The notes under the pieces are model-generated. The model saw nothing but the letters and a program-made list of their open reading frames with translations. It did no database searches and was not told the origin of the DNA. Source: AC-32 sp036265535 (lineage in GTDB: Bacteria; Actinomycetota; Thermoleophilia; Gaiellales; Gaiellaceae). Taken from it: 38,863 nt of DNA. The stretch spans positions 1 to 38,863 of the forward strand of contig DATAOV010000061.1 of assembly GCA_036265535.1 (NCBI GenBank). The letters are read 5' to 3'. Of this stretch, positions 1 through 7,925 are shown piece by piece (positions within the stretch are counted from its first letter, which is position 1; each line of letters begins with the position of its first letter). Position numbers and translations under genes: made by a program.

Positions 1-1506
<1,506 letters not shown>

Positions 1507-1509
<3 letters not shown>

Positions 1510-1521
1510 TAAGAAGGCTCG
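1507..1521 (+). repeat. Tandem-stop repeat copy at clpB end
   Basis: TAGTAAGAAGGCTCG covers the clpB stop and a second in-frame stop. It differs from the copy after pyk (28459-28473) only by three transitions and, like that copy, is followed by a GC-rich hairpin. Confidence 0.5.
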
Positions 1522-1526
1522 GTGAA

Positions 1527-1545
1527 ACGGCGGCTGTGCCGCCGT
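1527..1545 (+). terminator. Hairpin after clpB
   Basis: Perfect 8-bp stem ACGGCGGC / GCCGCCGT around the loop TGT, 18 bases after the clpB stop. There is no U-tract, so it could be a Rho-assisted terminator, an mRNA 3' stabiliser or part of the repeat element that begins at the stop codon. The rest of the gap to 1685 holds another perfect stem (1590-1606, CGTACCT-TCC-AGGTACG) and no convincing gene. Confidence 0.45.
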
Positions 1546-1685
1546 GCCGCGCCGCGCCGCTCGCCCCGAGGCGGCGTCTCAGTCGCGCCCGTACCTTCCA
1601 GGTACGAACGCTCCCTGCGTCCTTGCCTCGGAACGATCAGCGCACCCCGGCGACGAGCGCTGTTCCACCAACCCTTCTAGGCCGC

Positions 1686-1697
1686 TACCGTAGCCGC
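1686..1697 (+). promoter_or_regulatory. Leaderless -10 box for the 1698 gene
   Basis: TACCGT (1686-1691), six bases, then GTG at 1698. The spacing puts the transcription start on the start codon. The same layout recurs at 4402, 4644, 12847, 27037 and 38279, and on the minus strand at 31663. Confidence 0.55.
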
Positions 1698-2474
1698 GTG
1701 GCCAGAAAGGGCACGACCGAGCCGTTGCCGCCGCCCTTGCCGCCGGAGACCCGGACCGTCGGGCAAGTCGTGGCCGAGGCGCTTCGTCTCTACGGGCGCC
1801 GCTTCTGGCCCGCGATCGCCCTCGGCCTGCCGATCGGCCTCTTCGGCGCGGGCGTCTCGGCGCTGGACGGTCGCACCGAGGTGATCGTCAGCATCGCGGT
1901 CGGCGCGCCGCTCGTCACGCTCTCGTATGTAGGCGCCGCCGTGCTCGTCGCCGAGAGGCCCGTGAAGCGGCGGCGCGTCCTGACTGCGCTCGGGGCCGGG
2001 TTGATCGTGTTCTTGCCCTTCCCGGCGCTCGTCTACTTCTACATGCTCCCGGCGATCGCCTGGCTCGCCCTCGTCGGCCTCTGCGTGCCGGCCGCGGTCT
2101 TCGAGGGCGGCGGCGTGGGCGAGTCGCTCAGACGCGGCTACCGGCTCGGGCGGGCGGACTACGTCCATTCGCTCGGATCGATGGCGACTCTCGGCATCAC
2201 CTTCTACCTGGCGACCCGGGTGATGGCCCTGGCGCTCAATGCCGGCAGTGGCCAGGCGGCGGAGATCGCGCGCCCGCTGGCCGAAGGCGTTCTCTGGCCC
2301 GTCGTCGTGCTCGGGTCGTGCCTGCTCTACTTCGACCAGGTTGCCCGGTTAGAGTCGGGCCCCCGACGGAGGAGGAGCCGCGATGCCGACCTACATCATG
2401 CTCACAAGCCTGACCGCCCAGGGCGTGCAGACCCTGAAGGCGAACCCCGACCGGCTACGGGAGGTCAACCGTGA
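1698..2474 (+). CDS. Polytopic membrane protein, unknown function
   Basis: The frame is open from 1536, but the protein-like part starts at GTG 1698, six bases after a TACCGT box, giving 258 residues. A proline-rich cytosolic start (LPPPLPP) is followed by about five hydrophobic segments between residues 30 and 215, with a soluble stretch near the SLRRGYRLGRADYV motif. It resembles small integral membrane proteins with glycerophosphoryl-diester-phosphodiesterase-type membrane domains, but I cannot name a family with confidence. After the last membrane segment (LLYFDQVARLE) the frame continues into an Arg/His/Pro-rich tail of about 45 residues, most of it overlapping the next gene by 92 bases. 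That tail looks like non-selected sequence. Function unknown. Confidence 0.7.
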   Translation: MARKGTTEPLPPPLPPETRTVGQVVAEALRLYGRRFWPAIALGLPIGLFGAGVSALDGRTEVIVSIAVGAPLVTLSYVGAAVLVAERPVKRRRVLTALGAGLIVFLPFPALVYFYMLPAIAWLALVGLCVPAAVFEGGGVGESLRRGYRLGRADYVHSLGSMATLGITFYLATRVMALALNAGSGQAAEIARPLAEGVLWPVVVLGSCLLYFDQVARLESGPRRRRSRDADLHHAHKPDRPGRADPEGEPRPATGGQP

Positions 2475-2667
2475 CGTCGAGGAGCTCGGCGCGAAGGTCG
2501 TGCACCAATGGGCGACACTCGGGCCGTTCGACTTCATCAACGTCGTCGAGGCCCCCGACGCCGAGACGATCGCCAGGGTCTCGGTCGCGCTCGGCGCCCG
2601 CGGGAGCGCGAAGCTCCAGACGCTGACCGCGCTCTCGATCGACGAGTTCCTCGGGTCGGTCAGCTAG
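2383..2667 (+). CDS. GYD-domain protein
   Basis: 94 residues beginning MPTYIMLTSLT, matching the small GYD-domain family (dimeric alpha/beta barrel-like proteins of unknown role). Conserved features visible are the N-terminal YIMLTSLT strand, a V.ELGAKV.. segment and the LGPFDFINVVEAPD strand; the family-naming GYD is GPFDF here. Translation is well supported: GGAGGAGG lies about seven bases before ATG 2383, and a TAGAGT -10-like box sits at 2350-2355, so this gene can be expressed separately from the membrane protein it overlaps. It is convergent with psuG and overlaps its end by 8 bases. Confidence 0.85.
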   Translation: MPTYIMLTSLTAQGVQTLKANPDRLREVNRDVEELGAKVVHQWATLGPFDFINVVEAPDAETIARVSVALGARGSAKLQTLTALSIDEFLGSVS

Positions 2668-3559
2668 CGGCGAAGGCAACGGCGACCTCGGCGGCGAGGC
2701 CGGCGTTCGCGACGATCAGGTCGCGGTTGACCGCGAGCGTGCGCCCGCCGCTTCGCTCGTGCAGGAACGAGAGCACGAATGGGGTCACCTCCTGGCCGCT
2801 CACGCCGCCTTGCGCTGCGGCATTCAGCGCCTCCTCGATCAGAGCCTCCGCGTCGTCGACCACCTCGTCGGCGGGTCGGCCGAGCAAGAGGGCCGCCCCG
2901 CCGAGCTCCCAGTGCGCCCGCGCGATCCGAGCCGCCTCCGCGGGCTCTTCGACTCGCGCAGAGACGGGCGGCCCGTCGCCTGCGCTGTAGAAGCGGGGCA
3001 GCGTGTCGGTCCGGAAGCCCAGAGTCGGCACGCCGAGCGTCTCGAGCAGCTCCGCGGTCCCGGGGACGTCGAGCAGCGACTTGACCCCAGACGAGACGAC
3101 GAGCGCTCGGGTGCGCGCGAGCTCCGCGAGGTCGGCCGAGACGTCGGGTCGCTCGGCGAAGCCGCGGTGCAGGCCTCCGATCCCGCCCGTTCCCATGAAC
3201 CGGATCCCTGCGGCCCGGCACGCGACGAGCGTCCCGCCGACGGTCGTCGCTCCGAGCGCGCCCTGAGCCGCGCAGGCGGCAAGGTCGCGTGGCCCAGCCT
3301 TGCGGGCCTCCGGGCCGGCGTCGCCGAAGCGCCCTAACTCCGCCTCGTCCAGGCCGACGACGATCGCGCCGTCGAGGACACCGACCGTTGCGGGCACGGC
3401 TCCTTCGGACCTGACTGACGCCTCGGCCTCGAGCCCCACCTCCACCCCCACCCCGGGAGGGAACCCGTGTGCGACGAGCGTAGTCTCGAGCGCGACGACG
3501 GGCCCGTCGTCGTGGAGGGCGTGCGACACCTCTGGCGCGATTCGAAGCAGTTCGGTCAC
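2660..3559 (-). CDS. psuG: Pseudouridine-5'-phosphate glycosidase
   Basis: 299 residues, the usual length for PsuG. The enzyme splits pseudouridine 5'-phosphate into uracil and ribose 5-phosphate by breaking the C-C glycosidic bond. Family motifs seen are ALETTLVAHGFPP near the start, GTGGIGGLHRG mid-protein, SSGVKSLLDVPGTAELLETL, and the C-terminal NRDLIVANAGLAAEVA. The start GTG (3557-3559) is part of a GTGA overlap with the stop of psuK, showing translational coupling. The frame stays open upstream into psuK, but that stretch is low-complexity Arg-rich shadow. Together with psuK it forms a complete cytosolic pseudouridine salvage route. Confidence 0.93.
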   Translation of the reverse strand: MTELLRIAPEVSHALHDDGPVVALETTLVAHGFPPGVGVEVGLEAEASVRSEGAVPATVGVLDGAIVVGLDEAELGRFGDAGPEARKAGPRDLAACAAQGALGATTVGGTLVACRAAGIRFMGTGGIGGLHRGFAERPDVSADLAELARTRALVVSSGVKSLLDVPGTAELLETLGVPTLGFRTDTLPRFYSAGDGPPVSARVEEPAEAARIARAHWELGGAALLLGRPADEVVDDAEALIEEALNAAAQGGVSGQEVTPFVLSFLHERSGGRTLAVNRDLIVANAGLAAEVAVAFAAS

Positions 3560-4389
3560 GGAACCGCCCCGAGTTGCCCCACACAGCGTGCTGCCGCCTC
3601 GAGGCCGAGCTCGATGCCGCCGACGAGGAAGCCGGCCGCGAGCGCGTCGCCGGCCCCGGTGGTGTCGACGACGGCAGAGCCCGGCGGCACGCGTTCCTCG
3701 ACTCCCTCTGCCGTCCGCACCTGGACGCCACGCGAGCCACGCTTCACGACCGCGGTCTCGGCCAGCGCGTAGGCGCCGCCGACCATCTCCCACTCGGGCT
3801 CGTTCGCGAAGACCATGTCCGGACCGAGCGCATCGAGGTTGGCGCGAAAGCGCTCTGCGCCGTAGTCGCGGATCGAGCTCCACGACGAAAGGTCGACGCT
3901 GATCGCAGCGCCACGTGACCGCGCAAGACGCGCGGCCGCGAGCGCCGCCTCCGCGATCGGCTCCGCGAGGAGGCTGTAGCCCGAGACATGGAGTCGAGCG
4001 CAGTCGTCGAGCCAGGCCGGATCGAGCTCCTCGGAGGACAGCTCCGGTGAGACGCCGCGGTCGGTTGCCATCGTCCGCTCGCCGTCAGCCGCGACGAGCG
4101 CGACGACGACGCCGGTCCGGCCGGCGACGACCGGTCCGACGAGCTCGACGCCGTGCGCGTCCAGAAGCGAGCGCGCGAGCGCGCCGGCAGCGTCGTCGCC
4201 GCTCTTGGCCACACACCGCGCCGTCGACCCGAGCTCCGCGACCCAGGCGGCGACGTTCGCTGCCTGGCCGCCGGTCGCCAGCCGTGTCTCCACGGGGGTG
4301 TCGGCTCCGGGGGCGAGCGGCTCGACCGTCCGGACCACGACGTCCAGCAGCACGTCGCCGAGAGTGCAGATCACCGCCCTAGAGCTCAT
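3556..4389 (-). CDS. psuK: PfkB-family kinase, probable pseudouridine kinase
   Basis: A ribokinase-fold sugar/nucleoside kinase of 277 residues. The N-terminal family motif is ATGGQAANVA and the C-terminal signature is DTTGAGDALAAGF, whose Asp is the catalytic base. Substrate cannot be read from motifs alone; the overlap with psuG (GTGA) makes pseudouridine the likely substrate, giving pseudouridine 5'-phosphate. Two in-frame ATGs are possible, 4395 and 4389; I chose 4389 because GAAGG lies seven bases before it and only one base before the other. Divergent from the small gene at 4414 with an intergenic gap of under 25 bases. Confidence 0.85.
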   Translation of the reverse strand: MSSRAVICTLGDVLLDVVVRTVEPLAPGADTPVETRLATGGQAANVAAWVAELGSTARCVAKSGDDAAGALARSLLDAHGVELVGPVVAGRTGVVVALVAADGERTMATDRGVSPELSSEELDPAWLDDCARLHVSGYSLLAEPIAEAALAAARLARSRGAAISVDLSSWSSIRDYGAERFRANLDALGPDMVFANEPEWEMVGGAYALAETAVVKRGSRGVQVRTAEGVEERVPPGSAVVDTTGAGDALAAGFLVGGIELGLEAAARCVGQLGAVP

Positions 4390-4401
4390 AGCCATGCCTT
4401 C

Positions 4402-4413
4402 TACAATCGTGGC
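4402..4413 (+). promoter_or_regulatory. Leaderless -10 box for the 4414 gene
   Basis: TACAAT (4402-4407) followed by six bases and ATG 4414. It lies in the very short gap between divergent starts, so it must also overlap the region controlling psuK. Confidence 0.6.
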
Positions 4414-4599
4414 ATGGACCGCGAATCGCAGTCGGGGCGTTTACGCTCCTTTCTGATCGGCGGCCTCGTGGGCGCCTCCGCAGCGCTCGCCGCCGCCCGG
4501 CGCAAGCGGTCACGAAGGCGGCAGACACCACCCGGTCTCGCGGCCTTCGAGGACGCGCCCTGCTACCGCGAGACCCTGGAGCGCGAGCGCCGAACGTGA
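4414..4599 (+). CDS. Small single-pass membrane protein
   Basis: 61 residues: a short charged start (MDRESQSGRLRS), one hydrophobic segment FLIGGLVGASAALAAA (about residues 13-28), then a basic cluster RRKRSRRRQ and an acidic-basic tail. Basic residues after the segment suggest an N-out/C-in anchor. Start chosen at ATG 4414 because TACAAT lies exactly six bases upstream; there is no ribosome binding site, as expected for a leaderless mRNA. Small proteins of this kind are common in Thermoleophilia-like genomes; I do not recognise a named family. Function unknown. Confidence 0.6.
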   Translation: MDRESQSGRLRSFLIGGLVGASAALAAARRKRSRRRQTPPGLAAFEDAPCYRETLERERRT

Positions 4600-4643
4600 C
4601 CTCTTCGGCATGACCGGCGCCGGGCGCCGCCTGAGGCCGTTGC

Positions 4644-4655
4644 TAATGTCCGAAC
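4644..4655 (+). promoter_or_regulatory. Leaderless -10 box for the FmdB-like gene
   Basis: TAATGT (4644-4649), six bases, then GTG 4656. This selects the GTG over other possible starts; there is no ribosome binding site. Confidence 0.6.
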
Positions 4656-4925
4656 GTGCCTATCTACGAGTACCGTTGTCCGAACGGGCACGTTTTCGAG
4701 CTCCTCCAGCGTATGGGCGACCCCCCGCCGGAGGCTTGCGAGGCGTGCGGCGAGGGGCCGGTCGAGCGGGTGCTCTATCCCGTGGCCGTCCACTTCAAGG
4801 GCTCGGGCTTCTACTCGACGGATTACGGCCGCGGGTCGCGCAAGAAGGACGCGCCGTCGACCGACGGTGCGGGTGACGGCGACTCGAAGAAGCCGAAGGA
4901 GAAAAAAGAAGCGGCCGAGGCCTAG
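4656..4925 (+). CDS. FmdB-family zinc-ribbon protein
   Basis: 89 residues beginning MPIYEYRCPNGHVFE, the typical opening of the FmdB/CxxC_CxxC_SSSS regulatory protein family. The first zinc half-site is C-P-N-G-H rather than CxxC, and the second is CEACG. The folded part ends near residue 60 (HFKGSGFYSTDYG), followed by a Lys/Glu-rich tail. The family is proposed to act in regulation in some methylotrophs, but in actinobacteria its role is unknown. It is convergent with the LCP gene, and both stops lie inside the palindrome CCTAGG (4921-4926). Confidence 0.88.
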   Translation: MPIYEYRCPNGHVFELLQRMGDPPPEACEACGEGPVERVLYPVAVHFKGSGFYSTDYGRGSRKKDAPSTDGAGDGDSKKPKEKKEAAEA

Positions 4926-6109
4926 GAGCCCGTGGGGCTGCCGAGCAGGCAGCCCGGGGGATAGGTGTCGCCAGTCGGCGCGGGCGGCTGAACCGCCGAG
5001 CGTCCGAGCACCATCAGGATCACCTTCGCGTTGTCCTCACTCGGGGTGATGTCGCCCCCCGTCGAGATGCCGCCGAGTCTGCAGTGGATCGTGCGGCCGG
5101 CGCGGAACTTCGCCCAACCCAGCGACAGGAACTGGTTCGACGACAGGTCGGTGGCGAGCGGCTTGAGCAGGTCGCCGCCGATCAGCGGCATCCGCATGAA
5201 GGTGTCGAAGCTCGCGAGCTTGCTCATCAGCGCCTGGATGACCTGCTGATTGCGTTCGCCTCGCGTGATGTCGCTCTCGGCCGGGTTGAGCAGGTTCTTC
5301 CGCACCCGTGAGTAGATCAGCGCCCGGCGGCCGTTCAGGTGCTGCCTGCCCTTGGCGAAGCGCCAACCCGGCCAGCGCGCGCAGCGGGCCTCTGTGCCGT
5401 AGGGGCAGTCGAACTTCGACAGGATCGGACCGCTGACGGTCACGTCGATCCCGCCGATTTTGTCGATCAGATCCTTGAACTCGGCGAAGTTGACCACCAC
5501 GATGTGGTTGACCGGAATGTCGGTGTACGCCGAGACCGTGCGCGCCGCGAGTCTCGGCCCGCCGACCTGGAAGGCGGTGTTGATCTTGCTGGCCCCGTAG
5601 CCCGGGATCTCGACGCGGAGGTCGCGCGGGATCGAGAGGTAGTAGAGCCGCCCGTGGTCGGGATCGGTGCGCAGGAGCGTGATCGAGTCGGAGTGTCGGT
5701 CGCCGCTGCGCGATGACGCCAGCGAGTGGTCGGTGCCGAGCAGCAGGATCGAGCTCGGATTCGAGAGCAGCGAGCCCTTGTCGGGCGCGAGCACCGCCTT
5801 GGCCGTGTTCGGCAGCCGCTTGTTCGCCGCGGAGACGCCGCTGCGGAACGTGAGGTACCCGAGCACTCCCCAGACGACGAAGAAGAGGACGATCAGCACG
5901 AAGGCGATCGTGAGCTCGCGGCCCCACCGGATCCGCCGAGGCCGGCGCACGGTCGGCTTTGGGCCCGGGCCGCGGTACCGGCTCCTTCCGTCGCGCTCGG
6001 ACCGCGCTCGGGTCGGAGACTTCTCGGGCCTGCCGACCGTCGGGACGCGTCCCTTCGTCCGGCCGCCGCGGTAGAGGCGATAAGGCTTCTCTCCGCCGGG
6101 CGAGGCCAT
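4922..6109 (-). CDS. LytR-CpsA-Psr (LCP) cell-wall ligase
   Basis: 395 residues. A basic cytosolic N-terminus of about 65 residues is followed by one membrane segment (AFVLIVLFFVVWGVLGYLTF, about residues 69-88) and an extracellular LCP domain. LCP hallmarks visible are SILLLGTD, the RHSDSITLLRTDP strand, SIPRDLRVEIPG, KINTAF, and the late ALIYSRVRK with downstream TRGERNQQVIQAL. LCP enzymes transfer glycopolymers from lipid carriers onto peptidoglycan outside the membrane. The C-terminus ends in a Pro/Gly-rich tail with one Cys. Start at ATG 6109, ten bases after a TACCAT box that overlaps the promoter of the divergent ROK gene. Confidence 0.93.
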   Translation of the reverse strand: MASPGGEKPYRLYRGGRTKGRVPTVGRPEKSPTRARSERDGRSRYRGPGPKPTVRRPRRIRWGRELTIAFVLIVLFFVVWGVLGYLTFRSGVSAANKRLPNTAKAVLAPDKGSLLSNPSSILLLGTDHSLASSRSGDRHSDSITLLRTDPDHGRLYYLSIPRDLRVEIPGYGASKINTAFQVGGPRLAARTVSAYTDIPVNHIVVVNFAEFKDLIDKIGGIDVTVSGPILSKFDCPYGTEARCARWPGWRFAKGRQHLNGRRALIYSRVRKNLLNPAESDITRGERNQQVIQALMSKLASFDTFMRMPLIGGDLLKPLATDLSSNQFLSLGWAKFRAGRTIHCRLGGISTGGDITPSEDNAKVILMVLGRSAVQPPAPTGDTYPPGCLLGSPTGS

Positions 6110-6118
6110 TCGGCGGCG

Positions 6119-6125
6119 TATGGTA
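6119..6125. promoter_or_regulatory. Overlapping divergent -10 boxes (LCP / ROK)
   Basis: TATGGTA reads TATGGT on the plus strand (eight bases before GTG 6133) and TACCAT on the minus strand (ten bases before ATG 6109). The two genes therefore appear to be transcribed outwards from one symmetrical -10 element. Confidence 0.5.
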
Positions 6126-6132
6126 GCCGTGC

Positions 6133-7047
6133 GTGCAGCCGCATCGGGTCATCGGCGTCGACGTCGGGGGGACGAAGACCCTTTTTGCGGTCGTCACTCC
6201 CGAGGGGACGATCGAAGCCCGCCTGGAGCGCCACACGGTCGTCTCGTCGCAGGAGGCCCTGCTCGCCGAGTTGGACGACGGCGTCGAGGAATTGCGCTCG
6301 GCACACCCCGAGACGACCGCGCTCGGATTCGGGATTCCGTCCCGCGTCGATCAGCGCACCGGACGGGCTGTCGCGTCCGTGAACATCCCGCTCACCGACG
6401 TCGACTTTCGCGATCGGATGCGCGAACGTCATGGGCTGCCGGTGGCGATCGACAACGACGGGAACGCCGCCGCGATCGCCGAGTGGATGACCGGTGCCGC
6501 CCGCGGCGCGAGCAACGTGGTGATGCTCACACTCGGCACCGGTGTCGGGGGCGGCTTGATCCTGGGCGGGCAGCCCTACCGGGGCGCGACCGGCAGTGGC
6601 GCCGAGCTCGGCCACATCGTGATCGAGTTCGACGGGCCTCTCTGCGGGTGCGGCGGACGCGGCCACCTCGAGGCGGTGGCCTCGGGGAAGGCGGCTGGCC
6701 AGGTGGCGCAGAAGCTCTACGGCCCGGAGGCGAAGGGCCAAGACCTGGTCCGGCGGGCAGAGTCGGGCGAGGACGACGCCGTCCGGGCAATGGCGGCGAT
6801 CGGCCAGCGGCTCGGTGCAGCGATTGCGACCTTCGTGAACATCTTCGAGCCCGAGATCGTCGTGATCGGCGGGGGTTTCGGCGCGGCGAGCGAGCTGATG
6901 CTCGGGCCCGCGCGTGAGGTGCTCGGCCGCGATGGCCTGGCGCCGGGGCGCGACGCGCTGCGGATAGTAGAGGCGCAACTCGGCAGCGACGCGGGCGTCA
7001 TCGGCGCCGGGATGATCGCCTTCGAGGCGCTCGAGTCGGAGAGCTGA
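6133..7047 (+). CDS. ROK-family sugar kinase (glucokinase-like)
   Basis: 304 residues. The N-terminal phosphate-binding motif is GVDVGGTKTLFAVV, the catalytic region has AIDNDGNAAAIAEW, the second phosphate motif is TLGTGVGGGLI, and the ROK zinc/signature region is ELGHIVIEF followed by CGCGGRGHLEAVASG. These are the features of ROK glucokinases, which phosphorylate glucose with ATP in the cytosol. No N-terminal helix-turn-helix is present, so it is an enzyme and not a ROK repressor. Start GTG 6133 lies eight bases after TATGGT. rsmI follows after three bases, so the two are probably co-transcribed. Confidence 0.9.
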   Translation: MQPHRVIGVDVGGTKTLFAVVTPEGTIEARLERHTVVSSQEALLAELDDGVEELRSAHPETTALGFGIPSRVDQRTGRAVASVNIPLTDVDFRDRMRERHGLPVAIDNDGNAAAIAEWMTGAARGASNVVMLTLGTGVGGGLILGGQPYRGATGSGAELGHIVIEFDGPLCGCGGRGHLEAVASGKAAGQVAQKLYGPEAKGQDLVRRAESGEDDAVRAMAAIGQRLGAAIATFVNIFEPEIVVIGGGFGAASELMLGPAREVLGRDGLAPGRDALRIVEAQLGSDAGVIGAGMIAFEALESES

Positions 7048-7050
7048 GCC

Positions 7051-7854
7051 GTGCCGCTCGCGGTCTGTGCGACTCCAATCGGCAACCTCGAAGACGTGAC
7101 GCTGAGGGGGCTTCGCGCGCTCGCCGAGGCCGAGCTCGTGCTGTGCGAGGACACTCGCCACACGCGTCGGCTGCTCGAACGGCACGAGATCCAGGCCCGG
7201 CTGCTCTCGTACCACGAGCACAACGAGGCAAAGCGAACCGCGGAGGTGCTACCTCGGCTGCAGGCCGGCGAGCGGGTGGTGCTCGTCAGCGACGCGGGAC
7301 TGCCCGCGATCAACGATCCCGGCAAGCGCCTCATCGCCGCGGCTCGGAAGACGGACGTCCCGGTGACGGTGCTGCCTGGGCCGTCAGCGGTCGAGACGGC
7401 GCTCGTGGCGAGCGGGCTCGTCTCGGACCGGTACCAGTTCCTCGGCTACCTGCCGCGGGGTGAGCGCGCCTTGCGAGAGCTCGGCGAGGAGCTGGCCCGC
7501 TGGCCCTGGTCGGTGGTGGCTTTCGAGTCGCCGCAGCGGCTGCCCCGAGCGCTTTCGGTTCTCGCGCGCGTGTTCCCGGACCGTCCCGCTGCGGTCTGCC
7601 GGGAGCTGACGAAGCGCTTCGAGGAAGTGGTGGTCGGGACGCTCGCCGAGCTCGCGTCGCGGTTCTCGGAGCCACCGAAGGGGGAGGTCACGATCGTCTT
7701 CGGTCCGGCTGCGGTGAGCGCGTCGAACGAGGGCGCCGCGGCAGATGCGGTCGCGGAACTGGTTGCGGCCGGCACTCCGCGACGAGCGGCAGCCGACGTG
7801 GTTGCGCGGCTCACGGGAGTTGCCCGCAACCGGCTCTATCGCTCCTCGCTGTAA
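7051..7854 (+). CDS. rsmI: 16S rRNA (cytidine-1402 2'-O)-methyltransferase
   Basis: 267 residues of the tetrapyrrole-methylase fold. RsmI motifs: ATPIGNLEDVTLRGLRAL at the start, CEDTRHTRRLL, SYHEHNE, SDAGLPAINDPG, LPGPSAVETALVASGL, and FESPQRLP. It adds the 2'-O-methyl group to C1402 in the ribosomal P site. The usual SDAGTP reads SDAGLP here, a mild deviation. GTG start three bases after the ROK gene; the last residues (VARNRLYRSSL) match the usual RsmI C-terminus (KRELYR-like), so the protein is complete. Confidence 0.95.
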   Translation: MPLAVCATPIGNLEDVTLRGLRALAEAELVLCEDTRHTRRLLERHEIQARLLSYHEHNEAKRTAEVLPRLQAGERVVLVSDAGLPAINDPGKRLIAAARKTDVPVTVLPGPSAVETALVASGLVSDRYQFLGYLPRGERALRELGEELARWPWSVVAFESPQRLPRALSVLARVFPDRPAAVCRELTKRFEEVVVGTLAELASRFSEPPKGEVTIVFGPAAVSASNEGAAADAVAELVAAGTPRRAAADVVARLTGVARNRLYRSSL

Positions 7855-7860
7855 TCCAGT

Positions 7861-7920
7861 TTGACAACAACGGTCGCCCTTGCTACGCTGGCGATGTTTG
7901 CATATCTGACAACTAGGAGG
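7861..7920 (+). promoter_or_regulatory. Consensus sigma-70-type promoter and RBS for the M23 gene
   Basis: TTGACA (7861-7866), a 17-base spacer, then TACGCT (7884-7889): the only perfect -35 hexamer I found. The leader carries AGGAGG (7915-7920), five bases before TTG 7926 and 14 before ATG 7935, so the TTG is favoured as start. TAGGAGGGCTTC (7914-7925) is also a copy of the short repeat seen at gene ends elsewhere. Confidence 0.75.
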
Positions 7921-7925
7921 GCTTC

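Noticed and set aside
1536..1697. Extending the membrane protein upstream to ATG 1536
   Set aside because: The added 54 residues are Arg/Pro-rich and lie over hairpins; GTG 1698 has a correctly spaced -10 box.
4870..4920. Lys/Glu-rich tail of the FmdB-like protein as a frameshift product
   Set aside because: Charged tails are common in this family and the frame ends cleanly at the convergent stop.
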